Below are positions 8,653 through 16,483 of a DNA stretch of 43,147 nucleotides, in pieces. Position 1 is the first letter of the stretch, and each line of letters starts with the position of its first letter. Both the position numbers and the translations under genes were made by a program. Source of the stretch: a bacterium (candidate division B38) B3_B38 (lineage in GTDB: Bacteria; Acidobacteriota; B3-B38; Guanabaribacteriales; B3-B38). The stretch spans positions 1-43,147 of the forward strand of contig NJBL01000013.1 of assembly GCA_005223145.1 (NCBI GenBank). The letters are read 5' to 3'. The notes beneath the pieces are model-generated. The model saw only the letters and a program-made list of their open reading frames with translations. It searched no databases and was not told where the DNA came from.

Positions 8653-8686
8653 AAGGCAGGGGTTACTAAAATTAAAGGAGAGGGAG

Positions 8687-9289
8687 ATGAAAAATAAACC
8701 CTTGTTGCTTCTTGTGATACTATCCCTCTTGTTAGCAGGTTTTGCCTGCAGCACCAAAAATAAGATCGGAGAGACCGTGGCCCCGGTTTACCTGGTAGTT
8801 TCCGCTATACAGCCACTGCACACCACCCCGGTCCTCAGCCTCCGCAAGCACTTTGGCGATGTCAATTTCAACGGTGAGCCCCTTGATGAGGTAGTGCTGG
8901 TAGAGCTGGCAAACGAGTTCAAAGACCCTATGGCTGTCACTCCGAGTTCATACCAGGACATAATCGTCAGCAGCTACAGGGTCTCCTTTGTGCGGACTGA
9001 CGGTGGGATAGATGCGCCTGATGCGTTTGAAGAGTCCATAAACTACCGGGTACCCAGTGGGGAGACGATAAGTATAGATAAGCTGGTAATTCTCAAAGCC
9101 CACCAGAAGCTTCAGCCTCCATTGGAGTACTTGCAGCCCTGGTCACTGGGCTTTGAGCCCTCTACCAACTACATCTCCATAGCCTGCGAGGCACTCATTG
9201 AGTTCAGTGGAGAGACGGTCACCGGGGAAAAGGTCTTCGCCAGCGGTTCTTTTATGATAACCTTTATGGATTATTCCGACTCTGAATAA
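8687..9289 (+). CDS. Lipoprotein of unknown function in the pil operon
   Basis: A 200-residue protein with a clear lipoprotein signal: Lys-containing N-region, hydrophobic LLLLVILSLLLAG and a lipobox ending at Cys21 (GFAC). The mature part is beta-rich, with no enzyme motif that I recognise. AAAGGAGAGG precedes the ATG. It lies 34 bases after pilQ on the same strand, with a second lipoprotein 14 bases downstream. By position it could be a secretin-assembly (pilotin-like) or pilus-associated surface factor, but that is inference from context alone. Confidence 0.8.
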   Translation: MKNKPLLLLVILSLLLAGFACSTKNKIGETVAPVYLVVSAIQPLHTTPVLSLRKHFGDVNFNGEPLDEVVLVELANEFKDPMAVTPSSYQDIIVSSYRVSFVRTDGGIDAPDAFEESINYRVPSGETISIDKLVILKAHQKLQPPLEYLQPWSLGFEPSTNYISIACEALIEFSGETVTGEKVFASGSFMITFMDYSDSE

Positions 9290-9303
9290 GAAGGGTGAGA
9301 GAG

Positions 9304-10404
9304 ATGATAAAGCAAGGAACCAGGGCAGGATATCTTCTCATAGGGTTGCTCTCCCTTGTGATAGCGGGAGTGCTTACCTTCTGCTCCCTCGACGAGCCAA
9401 CCGGACCCTCAGGTCCTTTAGGGGATGAGCACAATCCGCCGGAGGAAACCGGCAGTTCCAACAGTATAAGCCTCTCTGCTTTTCCGCGCAACATACCCGC
9501 TGATGGTTGCTCCTCCAGCATCATCACCGCCGCGGTCAAGGACAAAGATGGAAACCCGGCACCCAACGGATTACCAGTAGACTTCACCACTGTAGAAGGG
9601 AGCCTTTCCGCAGACGGAATTACCCCAGCAGGCACAGGTCAAGCTTACACTGCCATCACCAGCCGGGGCGAAGCCATCGCCTACCTCATAAGCTCTACCA
9701 AGGTGTGCGTTGCTGAGGTACAAGCCGAGCATGGAGAGGCTTTGGCGGCGGTCAATATCCAGTTCTATCGCACCGAGAAGGATACCGGCCGAATTGACCT
9801 GACCGCCTTAGATGTGGAAGGGAGCGAATATAAAGGTGGAAGGCCACCACCTTTAGAGCTTGTCCTCATGGCTGTGGTATACAACAGATACGATGTTCCC
9901 ATGCCAAATGCGCAGGTTATTTTCGCAACCTATAGTGGATTCTTCGACAACGCTCAGCAGGTGATCAAGCGCCCAGCAGACAGCAATGGGACTGCCTTTG
10001 CTCTCCTCCACCAGGTAGCGAAGTCCACTATAGTGAGTGCCAAATCGGGGCTCTTCTATACCGCTATTCCAATTCCTATAGGAAAGAATGAGCCACCTAC
10101 TGCCAGCCTGATAGTCACTCCCACCTCAGTTCCCTCTATTCCTTACACAGTGACTCTTGATGCTTCAGGTTCCACAGACCCCAATCCGGAGGATGCCGCC
10201 AATCTTACCTATGAGTTCAGCTGGCAGGCAACGGGCACTGCCCATGCTGTCCTGAGTGCGATCGGACCTACCAGTAGCCCCTATGCTACTGCAACTATTG
10301 ATGCTGGCGTTTCCGGAGATATGGTGACCTTCATCGTTACTGTCACCGACCCCAGTGGTTTCAGCGACAGTGCCTCTGCAGCGGTGACTATAAGCATACC
10401 TTGA
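9304..10404 (+). CDS. Secreted lipoprotein with bacterial Ig-like and PKD-like domains
   Basis: A 366-residue protein with an N-terminal signal and probable lipidation site (VLTFC, Cys27). A low-complexity Pro/Gly/Ser spacer follows. Next is an invasin/Big_1-type Ig domain (ISLSAFPRNIPADG, then AAVKDKDGNPAPNG and DFTTVEGSLS), a middle beta-domain, and a C-terminal PKD-like domain (VTLDASGSTDPNPEDAANLT ... FIVTVTDPSG). Such domains act as extracellular spacers or adhesive modules. I choose ATG 9304 rather than GTG 9295 because AAGGG then sits eight bases upstream. It is in series with pilQ and the preceding lipoprotein, so a role at the pilus tip, pore or cell surface is plausible but unproven. 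Confidence 0.8.
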   Translation: MIKQGTRAGYLLIGLLSLVIAGVLTFCSLDEPTGPSGPLGDEHNPPEETGSSNSISLSAFPRNIPADGCSSSIITAAVKDKDGNPAPNGLPVDFTTVEGSLSADGITPAGTGQAYTAITSRGEAIAYLISSTKVCVAEVQAEHGEALAAVNIQFYRTEKDTGRIDLTALDVEGSEYKGGRPPPLELVLMAVVYNRYDVPMPNAQVIFATYSGFFDNAQQVIKRPADSNGTAFALLHQVAKSTIVSAKSGLFYTAIPIPIGKNEPPTASLIVTPTSVPSIPYTVTLDASGSTDPNPEDAANLTYEFSWQATGTAHAVLSAIGPTSSPYATATIDAGVSGDMVTFIVTVTDPSGFSDSASAAVTISIP

Positions 10405-10513
10405 GGAAGAGCAGACCATAGAGAGACCCCTCCTGCAGGTGGGGTAGATGCCCTCTGGTGGAACTAAGAGAAAAAGACTAAGTCTGCAAAAAAGGCACAT
10501 TGGGAGGAAGCTC

Positions 10514-11605
10514 ATGGCCGAAGAGGAAAAGGAATTTAACATCTCACCGAAGATTGAAGAGCTTCAGAAGAAACTGGATAAGGACCCCGATTCCAAGATT
10601 TTCCTCCCCTTAGCCGAGGAATATCGGAAATCGGGAATGCCAGAGGAAGCTATCGCTATCTGCCAGGAGGGTCTGAAAAAGCAACCCAATTATATGTCAG
10701 CCAGGGTGGTGCTGGGAAGGGCATATATGGAACTCAAAAAGATGATAGAAGCCCAGGCAGAATTTGAAGAGGTAATAAGCAAAATCCCCGATAACCTTAT
10801 GGCAAATAAATATTTGGGGGATATATATTTTATGCAAGGTAACCTCAAGAACGCCGCAGAGCGATACCAGATGGTCATAAGATTAGACCCCTCCAATGAG
10901 GAGGTAGCCTCCAAAATAAAGAATATATCAGAGAAATTAGACCAACAAATCCCCATACCCGTTTCCCCCGAAGAGGTTCCTGGCGAACCCCCATCCCCCC
11001 CTTCCGAAGAGGAGGAACAAACAGAGGCGTTACCCGAAGAAAGACCTAAAGAGGAGGAACACCAAGAGGAGCCTTCCGAAAAAAAACCTGAAGAAGAAGA
11101 AAAGCTCTCCCAGATGACGATCGACCTCACAGAGGAAGAGAGCTCCGTCCCCATCCCTGAGGAAAGACCAGAAGAGCCGCAACCTCAGCCCCTCCAGCCC
11201 CCACTACCGCTCCAGGAGGAAAGCTCCTTCCATCCTCCAGCGGCAGAGGAATCCACACCCATCCCATCGGAGCCCAAACTACCAGCCATTGATGAAGAGA
11301 AAAGTGAGCTGACTACAGCGACCATAGCCGAGCTCTATGCCAAGCAGGGACTCTTTAACAAAGCCCTTAAGCTCTATAATCAGCTACTGGAAGCCAACCC
11401 CGGCAATATGGAGCTTAAGTTCAGATACGAACAGCTTCTGGACCGCAAAAAAGAGGAGGAGACTAAGAAAAAAGAAGCAAAAGAAATCCCTTCTGCTATG
11501 AAGAAAGAAGAGGAAGCTATTAGGAAAAAAAAGATAGAAACACTCAACAAATGGCTGGAAGCCTTAAAGAAAAAGAGACCACCCCATCCGAACCCAGATG
11601 TTTAA
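10514..11605 (+). CDS. Tetratricopeptide repeat protein with acidic linker
   Basis: A 363-residue cytoplasmic protein. TPR units occupy about residues 15-140 (LAEEYRKSGMPEEAIAICQE, then GRAYMELKKMIEAQAEFEEV, then LGDIYFMQGNLKNAAERYQM). A long Glu/Pro-rich linker follows (about 145-255), then one more TPR (IAELYAKQGLFNKALKLYNQ) and a Lys/Glu-rich tail. ATG 10514 is preceded by GGAGG (10504-10508); an upstream in-frame ATG at 10448 has no ribosome site and would add a Lys/Arg-rich stretch. The 3' end overlaps the Roadblock gene by eight bases, implying coupled production. It probably scaffolds partners of the pilus or its polarity machinery. Confidence 0.85.
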   Translation: MAEEEKEFNISPKIEELQKKLDKDPDSKIFLPLAEEYRKSGMPEEAIAICQEGLKKQPNYMSARVVLGRAYMELKKMIEAQAEFEEVISKIPDNLMANKYLGDIYFMQGNLKNAAERYQMVIRLDPSNEEVASKIKNISEKLDQQIPIPVSPEEVPGEPPSPPSEEEEQTEALPEERPKEEEHQEEPSEKKPEEEEKLSQMTIDLTEEESSVPIPEERPEEPQPQPLQPPLPLQEESSFHPPAAEESTPIPSEPKLPAIDEEKSELTTATIAELYAKQGLFNKALKLYNQLLEANPGNMELKFRYEQLLDRKKEEETKKKEAKEIPSAMKKEEEAIRKKKIETLNKWLEALKKKRPPHPNPDV

Positions 11606-11954
11606 AACCTTACTGCAAGAAATCTTAGACCGCATTAACCACTCCATCGGGGTATTAGTGCTTGACTCTGATGGTCTGGTCATTGATAAGTTCATTCGAT
11701 GGGAAAAGCAGGAGATAGAAAATCTGGCAATCGAGTGCATAAATTTAATCAAAGAGACCCGTCTTCTTTCCCTCAATCCTCAAGTGGGGGCTGTGGAAGA
11801 GTTAATCCTTCAGAGCGAAAAGATGCAGTTCATCCTCAGGGCCATCACACCCGAGCACTTCCTTATCCTCCTTATGAAACCCCAAGGGTTCACCGGATTA
11901 GCCCGCTACCAGCTGGCAAAGTCCTGCTTTAAGCTGGAAAAAGAACTCCTTTAG
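11598..11954 (+). CDS. Roadblock/LC7 domain protein (MglB-like)
   Basis: A 118-residue single-domain protein. It starts with a helix and then strands IGVLVLDSDGLVIDKFI, a long helix (IENLAIECINLIKET) and a final beta/helix pair, the Roadblock/LC7 pattern. MglB proteins of this family switch the small GTPase MglA that controls polarity of type IV pili; other members act in unrelated dimeric scaffolds. No mglA is in the window. ATG overlaps the end of the TPR gene in another frame. The link to pilus polarity is inferred from gene order. It ends the pil-type transcription unit, since efp has its own promoter. Confidence 0.75.
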   Translation: MFKTLLQEILDRINHSIGVLVLDSDGLVIDKFIRWEKQEIENLAIECINLIKETRLLSLNPQVGAVEELILQSEKMQFILRAITPEHFLILLMKPQGFTGLARYQLAKSCFKLEKELL

Positions 11955-12041
11955 CCAGAGAGCCTCCCTAAAAATAGTCCTTTCTATCCCCTTGATACCT
12001 AAAGAGAAGGAGTTTCCTCTTCTCGTTGTATATCTTCATCC

Positions 12042-12070
12042 TTGACAGAGGGGTTAAACTTCATTATAAT
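12042..12070 (+). promoter_or_regulatory. Perfect-consensus sigma-70-type promoter of efp
   Basis: TTGACA (12042-12047) and TATAAT (12065-12070) with a 17-base spacer are identical to the housekeeping consensus. It lies inside the possible N-terminal extension of efp, which shows that the gene must start downstream. Transcription would start near 12077, a few bases before the GAGGG ribosome site. Confidence 0.88.
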
Positions 12071-12091
12071 TTTCCCAAAAGAGGGTTCAAA

Positions 12092-12655
12092 TTGTATTCT
12101 ACCAGCGACTTCCGCAATGGGCTAAAGATCGAGGTCGATGGCATCCCCTACGAGATAATAGAGTTCCTTCATGTGAAGCCGGGAAAAGGAGGGGCTTTCG
12201 TTCGCACCAAACTGAAAAACCTGGAGAGCGGAACAGTTATTGACAAGACCTTCAGAGCGGGCGAGAAGGTTGAAAAAGCCGACATTAAAGAAAGGGCAAT
12301 GCAGTTTCTCTACCGCAGTGGAGATGAGTTTCACTTCATGGAGCTGGATACCTACGAAGAAGTTGTCCTGTCAGCAGAGGAAACGAAAGGGGCGGATAAA
12401 TTCCTTCCCGAAGGGGAGACGGTGAACATCCTCTACCATGGGAAGAATCCGATTGGGTTGGAGTTACCTTTCTTTGTAAATCTAAAGGTCGTCAAGACCG
12501 AGCCGGGGGTTAGGGGGAACACCGCTGCGGGAGGGACGAAGCCTGCTACCCTGAGCACCGGGGCGGTGGTGCAAGTTCCCTTCTTTATTGAAGAAAACGA
12601 CCTTATCAAGGTGGACACCCGCACTGGAGAATATATTGAGCGGATAACAAAATAG
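12092..12655 (+). CDS. efp: Translation elongation factor P
   Basis: A 187-residue EF-P, which binds between the P and E sites of the ribosome and rescues stalling at polyproline runs. The N-terminal KOW-like domain carries the loop HVKPGKGGAF, with Lys32 at the position that many bacteria modify. OB domains follow, and the C-terminus VDTRTGEYIERI is the family signature. The start is TTG 12092, giving MYSTSDFRNG as in homologues; GAGGG (12081-12085) is six bases upstream. An upstream in-frame ATG at 12026 would precede the -35 element. Polyproline-rich proteins such as the PilQ linker are possible clients. It is followed by accB after 48 bases. Confidence 0.95.
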   Translation: MYSTSDFRNGLKIEVDGIPYEIIEFLHVKPGKGGAFVRTKLKNLESGTVIDKTFRAGEKVEKADIKERAMQFLYRSGDEFHFMELDTYEEVVLSAEETKGADKFLPEGETVNILYHGKNPIGLELPFFVNLKVVKTEPGVRGNTAAGGTKPATLSTGAVVQVPFFIEENDLIKVDTRTGEYIERITK

Positions 12656-12703
12656 GAGCCTTCCCCCTTCGCTCCGCCTGACGACCATAAAAAGGAGTTA
12701 GAG

Positions 12704-13159
12704 GTGAATCTGCAAGAAATAAAAGAGTTGCTGAAGCTGATAACCGAAAGCAACATCCAGGAATTCGAACTGGAAAGAGCGGGTATAAAGATTAAAATAA
12801 AAAAAGCTGATTCCTTAAACATTCAGCCAACCCCTCTCACCACCGAACTGCAAGAAAAGCTCCCACCCGAGACCAAGCCCGTGGAACCCCTTCCCCCAGC
12901 CGAGGAGAATACCGATAACCTTTACATTGTCAAATCCCCCATTGTGGGCACCTTCTATCGCTCACCCAGCCCTGATGCCCCCCCTTATGTAGAAGAGGGA
13001 GAAGAGGTATCCACAGGGAAGGTGCTGTGCATAATCGAAGCTATGAAGGTGATGAACGAGATAGCCTCCGAGGTAGATGGGAAGATAGCCAAAATCTTTG
13101 TCAAGAACGAGCAACCGGTGGAGTATGGCGAAGAGCTCTTTGCCATAGAAACCAGCTGA
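12704..13159 (+). CDS. accB: Biotin carboxyl carrier protein of acetyl-CoA carboxylase
   Basis: A 151-residue BCCP, the carrier that shuttles carboxybiotin between biotin carboxylase and carboxyltransferase in the first step of fatty acid synthesis. The C-terminal biotinyl domain (about residues 75-150) contains IEAMKVMNEI, with the biotinylated Lys at 115; the thumb-like PIVGTFYRSPSPDAP is also present. The N-terminal helix LQEIKELLKLITESNIQEFE and a Pro-rich linker are typical. GTG 12704 follows AGGAG. It is next to accC, and cotranscription from the efp promoter is likely. Confidence 0.95.
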   Translation: MNLQEIKELLKLITESNIQEFELERAGIKIKIKKADSLNIQPTPLTTELQEKLPPETKPVEPLPPAEENTDNLYIVKSPIVGTFYRSPSPDAPPYVEEGEEVSTGKVLCIIEAMKVMNEIASEVDGKIAKIFVKNEQPVEYGEELFAIETS

Positions 13160-13261
13160 AGGGAAAGTCTTCTAATGAGGAAGCACCATCAGTTATACCC
13201 TTTTTCCTGAAGCGATTGCCAATCAGGGTATGGTATACTAGCTCTATAAAGGTAAAAAACC

Positions 13262-14647
13262 ATGGTAAGGAAACCTCTAAAGATCAAGAAGATACTGATT
13301 GCCAACCGGGGGGAGATTGCTCTGCGCATCATCTGGGCTTGCAAAGAGCTGGGAATCAAAACTGCTGCCATATACTCGGAGGCAGATAAGGATGCCCTCC
13401 ATGTCCGCTTTGCTGATGAAGAGGTCTGCGTAGGTCCCGCCAAAAGCTCTGAAAGCTACCTCAACATCCCCAACATCATCAGTGCAGCCGAAATCACCGG
13501 AGCCGATGCCATTCATCCAGGCTATGGCTTCTTAGCCGAGAACCCCGACTTTGCGGAGATTTGCCAGCAATGTGAAATTAGCTTTATAGGACCATCCGCC
13601 CAGCTTATCCGTCAAATGGGGGACAAGCAGCAAGCAAGAAAGATTATGATAGAGGCAGGGGTGCCTGTCACCCTGGGGAGCGAAGATATTGTAGGTTCCC
13701 TTGACACGGCCCGCAAAGTAGCCCGCAAAATAGGATATCCAGTCATCCTGAAAGCCATAGCTGGTGGGGGGGGAAGGGGGATGAGGATTATAAACTCGGA
13801 AAAAGAGCTCCTCTCTGCCTTCGAATCTGCCCAGTCGGAAGCCAAGAGCAGCTTCGGCGAAGGGAGCCTTTATATAGAAAAGTATCTCCGAAATCCACGC
13901 CATATTGAGTTTCAAATCCTGGGAGATACCCATGGAAGCATCATTCATCTGGGAGAGCGAGAATGCTCCATACAGCGGCGCTACCAGAAGCTAATCGAAG
14001 AATCCCCCTCACCCGCCCTCAGTCCCCGTCTGCGAAAGAGGATGGCGGAGGTGGCTCTCCGAGGAGCTCAAGCAGTCGGATACCATAGCGCTGGCACGAT
14101 AGAGTTTCTCCTCGACCAGGATAACAATTTCTACTTTAACGAGATGAACACCCGCATTCAAGTTGAGCACTCGGTCACAGAGATGATTCTGCGTATCGAC
14201 CTGATAAAAGAACAGATCAAGATTGCCGCCGGGGAGCCTTTATCCTTCTCCCAGAGCAATCTCCACTTCCGCGGCTCCTCCATCGAGGCGCGAATCTACG
14301 CTGAAGACCCGGAGACCATGAATCCCTCCCCCGGCATTATCACTGTCTTCAATATACCCAAAGGTCCGGGCGTAAGAGTGGATACTGCCGCCCATGAGGG
14401 ATGCTGGATAAGCCCTTATTACGACCCCCTCATCGCTAAAATCGTCGTCTATGGGAACGATAGGAAGGAAGCCATCCAAAGACTGAAGAGAGCGCTGGAG
14501 TCTCTGATTATTGAGGGGATAAAGACCAATGTCCCCTTACACCTGAAGGTCATCAACGACCCCGCCTTCGTCAAAGGAGACACCCACACCAACTTTCTGG
14601 ATAGGTTCCTCCCCGGTCAAGCCAATCGGATATCAGCGAAAGCATAG
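13262..14647 (+). CDS. accC: Biotin carboxylase subunit of acetyl-CoA carboxylase
   Basis: A 461-residue ATP-grasp enzyme that carboxylates biotin on AccB using ATP and bicarbonate. The N-terminal domain begins [15 protein letters not shown]; the glycine-rich loop GGGGRGMRI, the conserved [20 protein letters not shown] and active-site [17 protein letters not shown] are all intact, and the C-terminal domain is complete (about 12 residues longer than E. coli AccC). It follows accB after 102 bases. That gap contains an extended -10-like element (TGGTATACT, 13231-13239), so it may also have a weak promoter. Accession of carboxyltransferase genes (accA/accD) is not in the window. Confidence 0.95.
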   Translation: MVRKPLKIKKILIANRGEIALRIIWACKELGIKTAAIYSEADKDALHVRFADEEVCVGPAKSSESYLNIPNIISAAEITGADAIHPGYGFLAENPDFAEICQQCEISFIGPSAQLIRQMGDKQQARKIMIEAGVPVTLGSEDIVGSLDTARKVARKIGYPVILKAIAGGGGRGMRIINSEKELLSAFESAQSEAKSSFGEGSLYIEKYLRNPRHIEFQILGDTHGSIIHLGERECSIQRRYQKLIEESPSPALSPRLRKRMAEVALRGAQAVGYHSAGTIEFLLDQDNNFYFNEMNTRIQVEHSVTEMILRIDLIKEQIKIAAGEPLSFSQSNLHFRGSSIEARIYAEDPETMNPSPGIITVFNIPKGPGVRVDTAAHEGCWISPYYDPLIAKIVVYGNDRKEAIQRLKRALESLIIEGIKTNVPLHLKVINDPAFVKGDTHTNFLDRFLPGQANRISAKA

Positions 14648-14751
14648 AAAAACCTCCTCCATTGCCGAAGTCTCATAACCGTCTGTCCCTTCCTCAGAAA
14701 ATATAGCCCTTCACTCCCCTTCTCCATTTTATCCTTCCCCTCTGAATTGAC

Positions 14752-14780
14752 TTGACAGAAATAAGGCGGGGTGCTATAAA
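14752..14780 (+). promoter_or_regulatory. Sigma-70-type promoter of the NSS transporter operon
   Basis: TTGACA (14752-14757), 17 bases, TATAAA (14775-14780). It leaves a leader of about 95 bases before the first transporter start at 14880. I do not recognise a riboswitch in that leader. Confidence 0.78.
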
Positions 14781-14879
14781 ATAAAGGTCGTGCTTGGGAA
14801 GAAGGGAGCAAGCTCAGGTGCTGCTTTTTGGACATCAGGAAGGCAGAAAGTCGGTTGTATTAATCAAGGGGAATGAGGT

Positions 14880-16349
14880 ATGGAAGAAAAGAGAGAGGTC
14901 TTTAGCTCCCGCTGGGGACTCATATTGGCAGCTCTGGGAATGGCTGTTGGGAGTGGCAATATCTGGAGATTCCCCCGCATAGCAGCTCAAAACGGCGGGG
15001 GTGCCTTTCTGATACCCTGGCTTCTTTTTCTGTTTCTGTGGTCCATCCCCCTGTTGATTGTAGAGTTTGGCATGGGGAAATCCACCCGCTATGGCACCGT
15101 GGGAGCCTTTGCCAAGCTTATGGGTAGAAAATACAGCTGGATGGGAGCCTGGGTCGGCTTCTGCACTATGGCTATAATGTTCTATTATTCGGTGGTGGCG
15201 GGGTGGTGCCTAAAATACTTCCTGGCGGGTATAGTCGATGGGGAGGTAGGCGCCCACTCGGCTGCCTACTGGGATAGTTTTACCAGTTCCTACCAGCCCC
15301 TCATCTTCCACTTCATCGCCATGGCTTTAGGCTCTTACATCATTTATCGAGGTGTGGTGAGAGGCATTGAAGTCGCCAACAGGTTTTTGATTCCCTCACT
15401 TTTTTTCCTCCTGATAATCGGTGTTATTCGTTCTCTGACCCTCCCTGGAGCATGGGAAGGAGTCAATTTCCTCTTCCGCCCTGACTGGAAGCTTCTGCTT
15501 AACTACCGTATCTGGCTGGAGGGTTTAAGCCAGTCGGCGTGGTCTACCGGGGCGGGTTGGGGTCTGATCCTCACTTACGCTGTCTATATGAAGAAGCGGG
15601 AGGACATTGTGCTCAACTCCTTCATTGCAGGTCTGGGAAACAACTGCGCCTCGCTGATAGCCGGGCTGGCGATTATACCGGTTGCCTTCTCCTTTCTTGC
15701 CAGAGAGGAAGCCCTCGAGGCGATGGCTTCGGGGAATACGGGGCTGGCTTTTATCTGGCTGCCCAAGCTGTTTGCTCAGATGCCCGGGGGGAGTCTCTTT
15801 ATGTCCTTCTTCTTTCTGGCTCTGCTCTTCGCTGCCCTCTCCTCCCTTATCTCCATGATTGAGATGGCTACCCGCATCTTTATGGATTGTGGGCTCCACC
15901 GGCATCGGGCTATTATAATGGTGGGCTCCATTGGATTTTTGCTGGGGCTTCCTTCTGCTTTAAGCCTCAAATTCTTCAACAATCAGGATTGGGTCTGGGG
16001 GCTGGGGTTGATGATAAGCGGAATGTTCTTCGCCATGGCAGCTATAAAATACGGAGTCTTTCGCTTCCGAACCAAACTCGTCAACACAGAAGGGAACGAC
16101 CTTCCCGCCGGAAGATGGTTTGACTATGTGGTGAAGTATTTCATACCTCTGGAATTTACCGTTCTTATCATCTGGTGGTTCACTCAGGCGATAAGCTGGA
16201 ACCCGACCACCTGGTGGAAGCCTTTCGAGGTAAACAGCGTAGGGACATGCCTTTTGCAGTGGGGGCTGATTCTCGCCATCTTTATCGTCTTCAACCGCTG
16301 GATCGCCTCCGCTACTCTAAAGAGCGGTAAGAAGGAGACCGAAGAATAA
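14880..16349 (+). CDS. Sodium-dependent NSS-family amino acid symporter (first copy)
   Basis: A 489-residue inner-membrane protein with about 12 membrane segments. The TM1 motif AVGSGNIWRFPRI and NGGGAF downstream are the sodium/substrate-binding signature of the neurotransmitter:sodium symporter (SLC6/LeuT) family. The usual Leu in AVGLGN is Ser here, next to the Na site. It imports an amino acid or related amine with sodium; the substrate is not set by sequence. The stop overlaps the start of a MetS-like small subunit (TAATG). A second NSS gene follows. The AAGGGG and GAGGT bases upstream of ATG support this start. Confidence 0.92.
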   Translation: MEEKREVFSSRWGLILAALGMAVGSGNIWRFPRIAAQNGGGAFLIPWLLFLFLWSIPLLIVEFGMGKSTRYGTVGAFAKLMGRKYSWMGAWVGFCTMAIMFYYSVVAGWCLKYFLAGIVDGEVGAHSAAYWDSFTSSYQPLIFHFIAMALGSYIIYRGVVRGIEVANRFLIPSLFFLLIIGVIRSLTLPGAWEGVNFLFRPDWKLLLNYRIWLEGLSQSAWSTGAGWGLILTYAVYMKKREDIVLNSFIAGLGNNCASLIAGLAIIPVAFSFLAREEALEAMASGNTGLAFIWLPKLFAQMPGGSLFMSFFFLALLFAALSSLISMIEMATRIFMDCGLHRHRAIIMVGSIGFLLGLPSALSLKFFNNQDWVWGLGLMISGMFFAMAAIKYGVFRFRTKLVNTEGNDLPAGRWFDYVVKYFIPLEFTVLIIWWFTQAISWNPTTWWKPFEVNSVGTCLLQWGLILAIFIVFNRWIASATLKSGKKETEE

Positions 16350-16471
16350 TGGAATTAGGAGCAATTATAATGTTGATTGTCATTGCCGGAGGAGTGTGGG
16401 GAGGCTTTATTTACTCTCTGCTAGTTGCCATCCGGAAGGAGAGAATCAAAAAGCAGATGGATAAATCTTAA
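16349..16471 (+). CDS. MetS-like small subunit of NSS transporter (40 residues)
   Basis: A 40-codon gene between the two large transporters. It begins with an ATG overlapping the TAA of the first and encodes MELGAIIMLIVIAGGVWGGF followed by IYSLLVAIRKERIKKQMDKS. This single membrane helix with the GGxWGGF core and a basic tail matches MetS-family subunits of NSS transporters; in Corynebacterium MetS is required with MetP for methionine/alanine uptake. Spacing and overlap indicate stoichiometric co-translation. Whether it serves the first, second or both transporters cannot be told here. Confidence 0.85.
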   Translation: MELGAIIMLIVIAGGVWGGFIYSLLVAIRKERIKKQMDKS

Positions 16472-16483
16472 TAAGGTGAAGGG

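Noticed and set aside
10426-10445. Near-palindrome ACCCC..CCTGCAGG..GGGGT between the Ig-domain lipoprotein and TPR gene
   Set aside because: One central-flank T-T mismatch and no T-run; too weak to call a terminator.
12026-12091. N-terminal extension of EF-P (22 residues)
   Set aside because: It contains the promoter and is absent from the family.
14781-14879. Possible riboswitch in the NSS operon leader
   Set aside because: About 95 bases with no recognisable conserved core (no glycine, lysine or SAM class motif).
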